DNA of 31,778 nucleotides from IMG/VR virus record IMGVR_UViG_3300014497_000021, positions 1-31,778 of that record. One strand, 5' to 3'. The DNA is from a virus. The notes under the pieces were generated by a model. The model ran no database searches. It saw only the letters and a program-made list of their open reading frames with translations, and had not been told where the DNA came from. Shown here in pieces: positions 28,717 to 31,778 of the stretch. The translations under genes and the position numbers were made by a program. Each line of letters begins with the position of its first letter. Within the stretch, counting starts at the first letter, position 1.

Positions 28717-30647
28717 TGGCCGGGCCTATGGCGCGGATGATGGGTCAGGGCGGTGGTCCCGAGAGCCGTTCGATGGATTTCAAGGTGTCGGGCAAGCGCC
28801 TGATCTCCCAGTTCAGGCCGGAGCGGCTCACGATCTGTGTGCTGCTGCTCTGCGTGGTGGTGAGCGTCGGCCTGAACGTGGTGGGGCCGAAGATCCTCGG
28901 TCACGCCACCGACCTGGTCTTCTCCGGGATCGTCGGGCGGCAGATGCCGGCGGGGGCCACCAAGGAGCAGGTCCTGCAGTCCATGCGGGACCGCGGCCAG
29001 GGGCAGGTCGCCGACATGCTCCGCTCCACCGACTTCACCCCGGGCAAGGGCATCGACTTCGCGGCGGTGGGCGACGTACTGCTCCTCGCGCTCGGTACGT
29101 TCGTGGTCGCCGGGCTGCTGATGGCGGTGGCGACCCGGATGGTCAACCGGGCCGTCAACCGCACGATGTTCCGGCTGCGTGAGGACGTCCAGACGAAGCT
29201 GTCGCGCCTGCCCCTGTCCTACTTCGACAAGCGCCAGCGCGGCGAGGTGCTCTCCCGCGCGACCAACGACATCGACAACATCGGCCAGACGCTCCAGCAG
29301 TCGATGGGGCAGCTCATCAACTCGCTGCTGACCATCATCGGCGTACTCGCGATGATGTTCTGGGTGTCCTGGCTGCTGGCGCTCGTCGCGCTGGTCACCG
29401 TGCCGCTGTCGTTCGTCGTCGCCACGCGCGTCGGCAAGCGCTCGCAGCCGCACTTCGTGCAGCAGTGGCGCTCGACGGGCAAGCTCAACGCCCATATCGA
29501 GGAGATGTACACCGGGCACACCCTGGTGAAGGTGTTCGGGCGGCAGGACGAGTCGGCGCAGCAGTTCGCCGAGCAGAACGACGCGCTGTACGAGGCCGGG
29601 TTCAAGGCGCAGTTCAACAGCGGGATCATGCAGCCGCTGATGATGTTCGTCTCGAACCTCAACTACGTGCTGGTGGCGGTCGTCGGCGGTCTGCGGGTCG
29701 CGTCGGGCGCGCTCTCCATCGGTGACGTCCAGGCCTTCATCCAGTACTCGCGCCAGTTCTCGATGCCGCTGACCCAGGTCGCCTCGATGGCGAACCTGGT
29801 GCAGTCGGGCGTCGCCTCGTCCGAGCGGATCTTCGAACTCCTGGACGCGGAGGAGCAGGAGGCGGACCCGAAGCAGGGCGCGAAGCCGGAGGAGCTGCGC
29901 GGTCTGGTGGAGCTGGAGAACATCTCCTTCCGCTACGACCCCGAGAAGCCGCTCATCGAGAACCTCTCCCTGAAGGCCGAACCGGGCCACACGGTCGCGA
30001 TCGTCGGCCCGACGGGCGCGGGAAAGACCACACTGGTCAACCTCCTCATGCGGTTCTACGACGTCTCCGGCGGCCGTATCACCCTCGACGGCGTCGACAT
30101 CGCCACGATGTCCCGGGACGAACTGCGCGCCGGGATCGGCATGGTGCTGCAGGACACCTGGCTGTTCGGCGGCACCATCGCGGAGAACATCGCGTACGGC
30201 GCCGCACGCGACGTCACGCGCGGCGAGATCGAGGAGGCGGCGCGGGCCGCGCACGCCGACCGGTTCATCCGTACGCTGCCCGACGGGTACGACACCGCCA
30301 TCGACGAAGAGGGCGCGGGGGTCAGCGCCGGTGAGAAGCAGCTGATCACCATCGCCCGGGCGTTCCTGTCCGACCCGGTGATCCTGGTGCTCGACGAGGC
30401 GACGTCCTCCGTCGACACCCGTACCGAGGTGCTGATCCAGAAGGCGATGGCCAAACTCGCCCACGGGCGGACCTCGTTCGTGATCGCGCACCGGCTCTCC
30501 ACCATCCGGGACGCGGACACGATCCTCGTCATGGAGAACGGCTCGATCGTCGAACAGGGCGCGCACGCCGATCTGTTGGCGGCGGACGGGGCGTACGCGC
30601 GGCTGTACCAGGCGCAGTTCGCGCAGGCGGTGGCGGAAGTGGACTAG
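28716..30647 (+). CDS. ABC exporter half-transporter 2 (catalytic partner)
   Basis: 643 residues from ATG 28716. The N-terminus is long and Met/Gly-rich (MAGPMARMMGQGGGPESRSM), then a six-helix membrane domain with an extra loop at about 70-115. The ATPase has Walker A at 431-439 (GPTGAGKTT), Walker B VLDE with catalytic E561, and an atypical signature VSAGE at 536-540 in place of LSGGQ. This pairs with the degenerate Walker B of the first protein: the site made of the first protein's A/B motifs and this altered signature is weak, the other is full. Ends close to a convergent sigma factor gene. Substrate unknown. Confidence 0.92.
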   Translation: MAGPMARMMGQGGGPESRSMDFKVSGKRLISQFRPERLTICVLLLCVVVSVGLNVVGPKILGHATDLVFSGIVGRQMPAGATKEQVLQSMRDRGQGQVADMLRSTDFTPGKGIDFAAVGDVLLLALGTFVVAGLLMAVATRMVNRAVNRTMFRLREDVQTKLSRLPLSYFDKRQRGEVLSRATNDIDNIGQTLQQSMGQLINSLLTIIGVLAMMFWVSWLLALVALVTVPLSFVVATRVGKRSQPHFVQQWRSTGKLNAHIEEMYTGHTLVKVFGRQDESAQQFAEQNDALYEAGFKAQFNSGIMQPLMMFVSNLNYVLVAVVGGLRVASGALSIGDVQAFIQYSRQFSMPLTQVASMANLVQSGVASSERIFELLDAEEQEADPKQGAKPEELRGLVELENISFRYDPEKPLIENLSLKAEPGHTVAIVGPTGAGKTTLVNLLMRFYDVSGGRITLDGVDIATMSRDELRAGIGMVLQDTWLFGGTIAENIAYGAARDVTRGEIEEAARAAHADRFIRTLPDGYDTAIDEEGAGVSAGEKQLITIARAFLSDPVILVLDEATSSVDTRTEVLIQKAMAKLAHGRTSFVIAHRLSTIRDADTILVMENGSIVEQGAHADLLAADGAYARLYQAQFAQAVAEVD

Positions 30648-30660
30648 CCACGGGGCGGAG

Positions 30661-30684
30661 GGAGCCGCCGGGAGGCGGCCCCTC
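30661..30684. terminator. Hairpin between the ABC and sigma factor genes
   Basis: GCCGCC (30664-30669) and GGCGGC (30674-30679) form a 6-bp stem with a GGGA loop, and flanking GGA/CC-TCC bases may extend it. It lies 14 bases after the ABC gene stop and 35 bases beyond the stop of the convergent sigma gene, so it could terminate both. No T tract. Confidence 0.45.
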
Positions 30685-30718
30685 CGGTCAGGCGACCGTT
30701 CCAGTCCGGGTGACCGCT

Positions 30719-31778
30719 CTAGTCCAGGTAACCCCTCAGCTGGTCCGCGAACGCGTGGTCCCTCAGCTTGTTCAGGGTCTTGGACTCGATCTGCCTGATC
30801 CGTTCGCGGGTGACGCCGAAGATGCGGCCTATCTCCTCCAGCGTCCGCGGACGCCCGTCGGCCAGGCCGTACCGGAGTTGGACGACCTTGCGCTCCCGCT
30901 CCCCCAGGGTGGAGAGCACGGCCTCCAGGTGCTCGCGCAGCAGCAGGAACGCCGCCGACTCCACCGGACTGGCCGCGTCGCCGTCCTCGATGAGGTCGCC
31001 CAGCGCCACGTCGTCCTCCTCGCCCACCGGGGCGTGCAGGGAGACCGGCTCCTGGGCGAGCCGCAGGACCTCGCTGACCCGCTCGGGCGGGAGGTCGAGG
31101 TGGGCGGCCACCTCCTCCGGTGTCGGCTCGTAGCCGCGCTCCTGCAGCATGCGGCGCTGGACCCGGACGACCCGGTTGATCAGCTCGACGACGTGGACCG
31201 GGACCCGGATGGTGCGGGCCTGGTCGGCGAGGGCCCGCGACATGGCCTGGCGGATCCACCAGGTGGCGTACGTGGAGAACTTGTAGCCGCGGGCGTAGTC
31301 GAACTTCTCGACCGCCCTGATCAGTCCGAGGTTCCCCTCCTGGACGAGGTCGAGCATGGTCAGCCCGCGCCCGACGTACCGCTTCGCGACGGACACCACC
31401 AGCCGCAGATTCGCCTCGATGAGGCGGCGCTTGGCCATCCGGCCCATGACGACCAGCCGGTCGAGGTCGAGGGCGAGCCGGCTGTCCAGGTCGGCCGCGG
31501 TGCTGAGCCGCTCCTCCGCGAACAGACCGGCCTCGACGCGGCGCGCGAGTTCGACCTCCTCGGCGGCGGTGAGCAGGGGGATACGGCCGATCTCGCGGAG
31601 GTACTGGCGGAACAGGTCCGAGGAGGGGCCGCCGGTGTCGGCGCGGGCGCGGGCCGCGGCGGCCGTCTCCACCGGCTCGGCGGGCTCGGTCTCCACTGCC
31701 TCGGCGGGTGGTTCGGCGGGCGGTTCGGCGGGCTCGGGCGGGGCCTCGGCCTCCGCCGGGTCGGCCTCGGGGTGGTGC
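30719..31778 (-). CDS. Hrd-type (group 1/2) RNA polymerase sigma factor, N-terminus outside window
   Basis: The frame runs open to the right edge. Region 1.2 is [20 protein letters not shown]. Regions 2.1-2.4 are complete ([69 protein letters not shown]). Region 3 starts at [20 protein letters not shown]. Region 4 ends [20 protein letters not shown] and [11 protein letters not shown]. Residues before region 1.2 are a Pro/Glu/Ala-rich tail with repeated EPAEPP-like units, longer than in HrdD and closer to what I recall for HrdA, so a non-essential Hrd paralogue is likely; the exact paralogue is not settled. It recognises -10/-35 promoters like the principal sigma HrdB. Confidence 0.95.
   Translation of the reverse strand, partial: HHPEADPAEAEAPPEPAEPPAEPPAEAVETEPAEPVETAAAARARADTGGPSSDLFRQYLREIGRIPLLTAAEEVELARRVEAGLFAEERLSTAADLDSRLALDLDRLVVMGRMAKRRLIEANLRLVVSVAKRYVGRGLTMLDLVQEGNLGLIRAVEKFDYARGYKFSTYATWWIRQAMSRALADQARTIRVPVHVVELINRVVRVQRRMLQERGYEPTPEEVAAHLDLPPERVSEVLRLAQEPVSLHAPVGEEDDVALGDLIEDGDAASPVESAAFLLLREHLEAVLSTLGERERKVVQLRYGLADGRPRTLEEIGRIFGVTRERIRQIESKTLNKLRDHAFADQLRGYLD

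Noticed and set aside
28491-31259. 922-aa minus-strand open frame across the second ABC gene and the sigma gene
   Set aside because: It overlaps two strongly supported genes in other frames and has biased composition (Arg, His, Asp, Val); a GC-rich shadow.

Overview
The window is very GC-rich and has the codon habits of a high-GC actinomycete (strong G/C in third positions, many GTG starts, start/stop overlaps of the ATGA, GTGA and TGATG type). The host genes at the right end point to Streptomyces or a close relative: a YtxH-like membrane protein, an FGGY-family kinase, a pair of ABC exporters and an Hrd-type sigma factor.

About 1-21.8 kb is the late region of a siphovirus-type prophage, almost all on the + strand. 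The order is: small DNA-binding protein, HNH endonuclease and small ORFs (1-1.5 kb); terminase small and large subunits, portal, MuF-like protein, scaffold, major capsid protein (1.7-8.0 kb); head-tail connector and completion proteins (8.05-9.85 kb); tail tube, two frameshift-linked tail assembly chaperones and a 1345-aa tape measure protein (10.25-15.6 kb); distal tail, hub and fibre-like proteins (15.6-19.4 kb); and a lysis cassette of amidase endolysin, holin, membrane/coiled-coil protein and collagen-like membrane protein (19.6-21.8 kb). It ends at a strong hairpin terminator (21789-21825).

From 21.84 to 24.3 kb lies a compact accessory or lysogeny region. A GntR/UTRA regulator (-) is divergent from a three-gene operon (+) that encodes a degenerate GHKL-ATPase-like protein and two cysteine-rich small proteins. 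Three copies of one approximately 20-bp operator-like sequence sit in or near their shared promoter region. A convergent two-gene operon (-) of unrecognised acidic small proteins follows. The region stops at the 3' end of a CAU-anticodon tRNA (24327-24400), which is the likely right attachment site. No integrase is in the window, so the left end of the prophage lies outside it.

From 24.3 kb onward is host chromosome: the CAU tRNA, two identical tandem tRNA-Asn genes with a good intrinsic terminator, the YtxH-like protein, a divergent FGGY kinase, two ABC exporter half-transporters that look like an asymmetric heterodimer, and a primary-like (group 2) sigma factor running off the right edge.

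The most notable signals are: a canonical CCCTTTC -1 slippery heptamer that fuses the two tail chaperones; the GntR operator cluster with the degenerate GHKL protein beside it; a perfect 18-bp palindrome between the lysis terminator and the regulator; a hairpin-plus-leader module repeated in front of two distant phage genes; and a 37-aa ORF that may be a stump of a longer phage protein family.
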